Source: Clostridiales bacterium
Lineage (GTDB): Bacteria > Bacillota > Clostridia > Christensenellales > Borkfalkiaceae
DNA: 6,789 nt
NCBI GenBank assembly: GCA_003503945.1
Contig: DOCD01000111.1
Coordinates: forward strand, 1-6,789
Direction: 5' to 3'
The position numbers were made by a program, and so were the translations under genes. Below the pieces are notes generated by a model. That model had not been told where the DNA came from. It saw only the letters and a program-made list of their open reading frames with translations, and searched no databases. Positions within the stretch are counted from its first letter, which is position 1. The number at the start of each line of letters is the position of its first letter. This document shows, one piece after another, positions 6,731-6,789 of this stretch.

Positions 6731-6789
6731 GGGCAAAGAAATAGCGCACTATACTTCGCAAGCGAAGATAGTGCGCTATTTCTTTGCCC
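6731..6789. terminator. Long inverted repeat, probably a bidirectional terminator
   Basis: Bases 6731-6752 pair perfectly with 6768-6789 (22 bp). After one bulged A (6753), CTTCG (6754-6758) pairs with CGAAG (6763-6767) around the loop CAAG. That makes 27 base pairs in 59 bases. The core is GC-rich (GCGCACTAT/ATAGTGCGC), flanked by AAAGAAATA on the left and TATTTCTTT on the right, as in terminators that work from both sides. It starts 47 bases after the stop of the interrupted small ORF, so it may end that transcript and one coming from beyond the window. The window ends at its last base, so flanks on that side cannot be seen. It could also be a dispersed palindromic repeat. Confidence 0.65.

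Noticed and set aside
1..6789. Alternative genetic code with UGA as Trp or Gly
   Set aside because: All four operon genes end at TGA in overlapping or terminator-linked positions, and Trp is encoded by TGG throughout, so only the micro-ORF shows an internal TGA.

Overview
The window looks like a piece of chromosome from an anaerobic gut-type Firmicute (Bacillota, Clostridia). This is inferred from the strong GGAGG-type ribosome binding sites, tightly packed ATGA-coupled genes, an OmpR-type two-component pair, and a Gram-positive style surface protein with NPCBM and F5/8C modules and a C-terminal membrane anchor. A Christensenellales-like lineage would fit the moderate GC content and codon use, but that is only an impression. 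The standard code applies: Trp is TGG throughout, and four genes end in TGA.

Left part, plus strand (1-2887): a four-gene run. It starts with the 3' part of an OmpR/PhoB response regulator (to 515), cut by the window edge just after its phospho-acceptor site. A HAMP-containing sensor histidine kinase follows (512-1552), then a predicted eight-helix membrane protein (about 1549-2502) and a two-helix small membrane protein (2480-2887). Every junction overlaps (4, 4 and 23 nt), so the four are almost certainly one translationally coupled operon. The kinase has almost no extracellular domain, so one or both membrane proteins may be its sensory partners or outputs (inference). A hairpin terminator at 2875-2916 closes the operon.

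Middle part, minus strand (6397-2954): a convergent gene for a 1147-residue secreted, membrane-anchored protein. It has a signal peptide, an NPCBM domain, a long helical region, a transglutaminase-like Cys/His/Asp core, TPR-like helices, beta-rich modules, an F5/8 type C (discoidin) domain, a nine-unit NTGD/NSGD linker and a C-terminal helix with a KRRKS tail. Its promoter and ribosome binding site are readable upstream.

Right part, plus strand (6398-6789): a divergent region with a very good ribosome binding site in front of a 46-codon reading frame. That frame is interrupted at codon 13 by TGA but otherwise looks coding. It is followed by a 27-bp inverted repeat that ends exactly at the last base of the window. 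The interrupted micro-gene, the long palindrome and the transglutaminase-like surface protein are the most noteworthy items.
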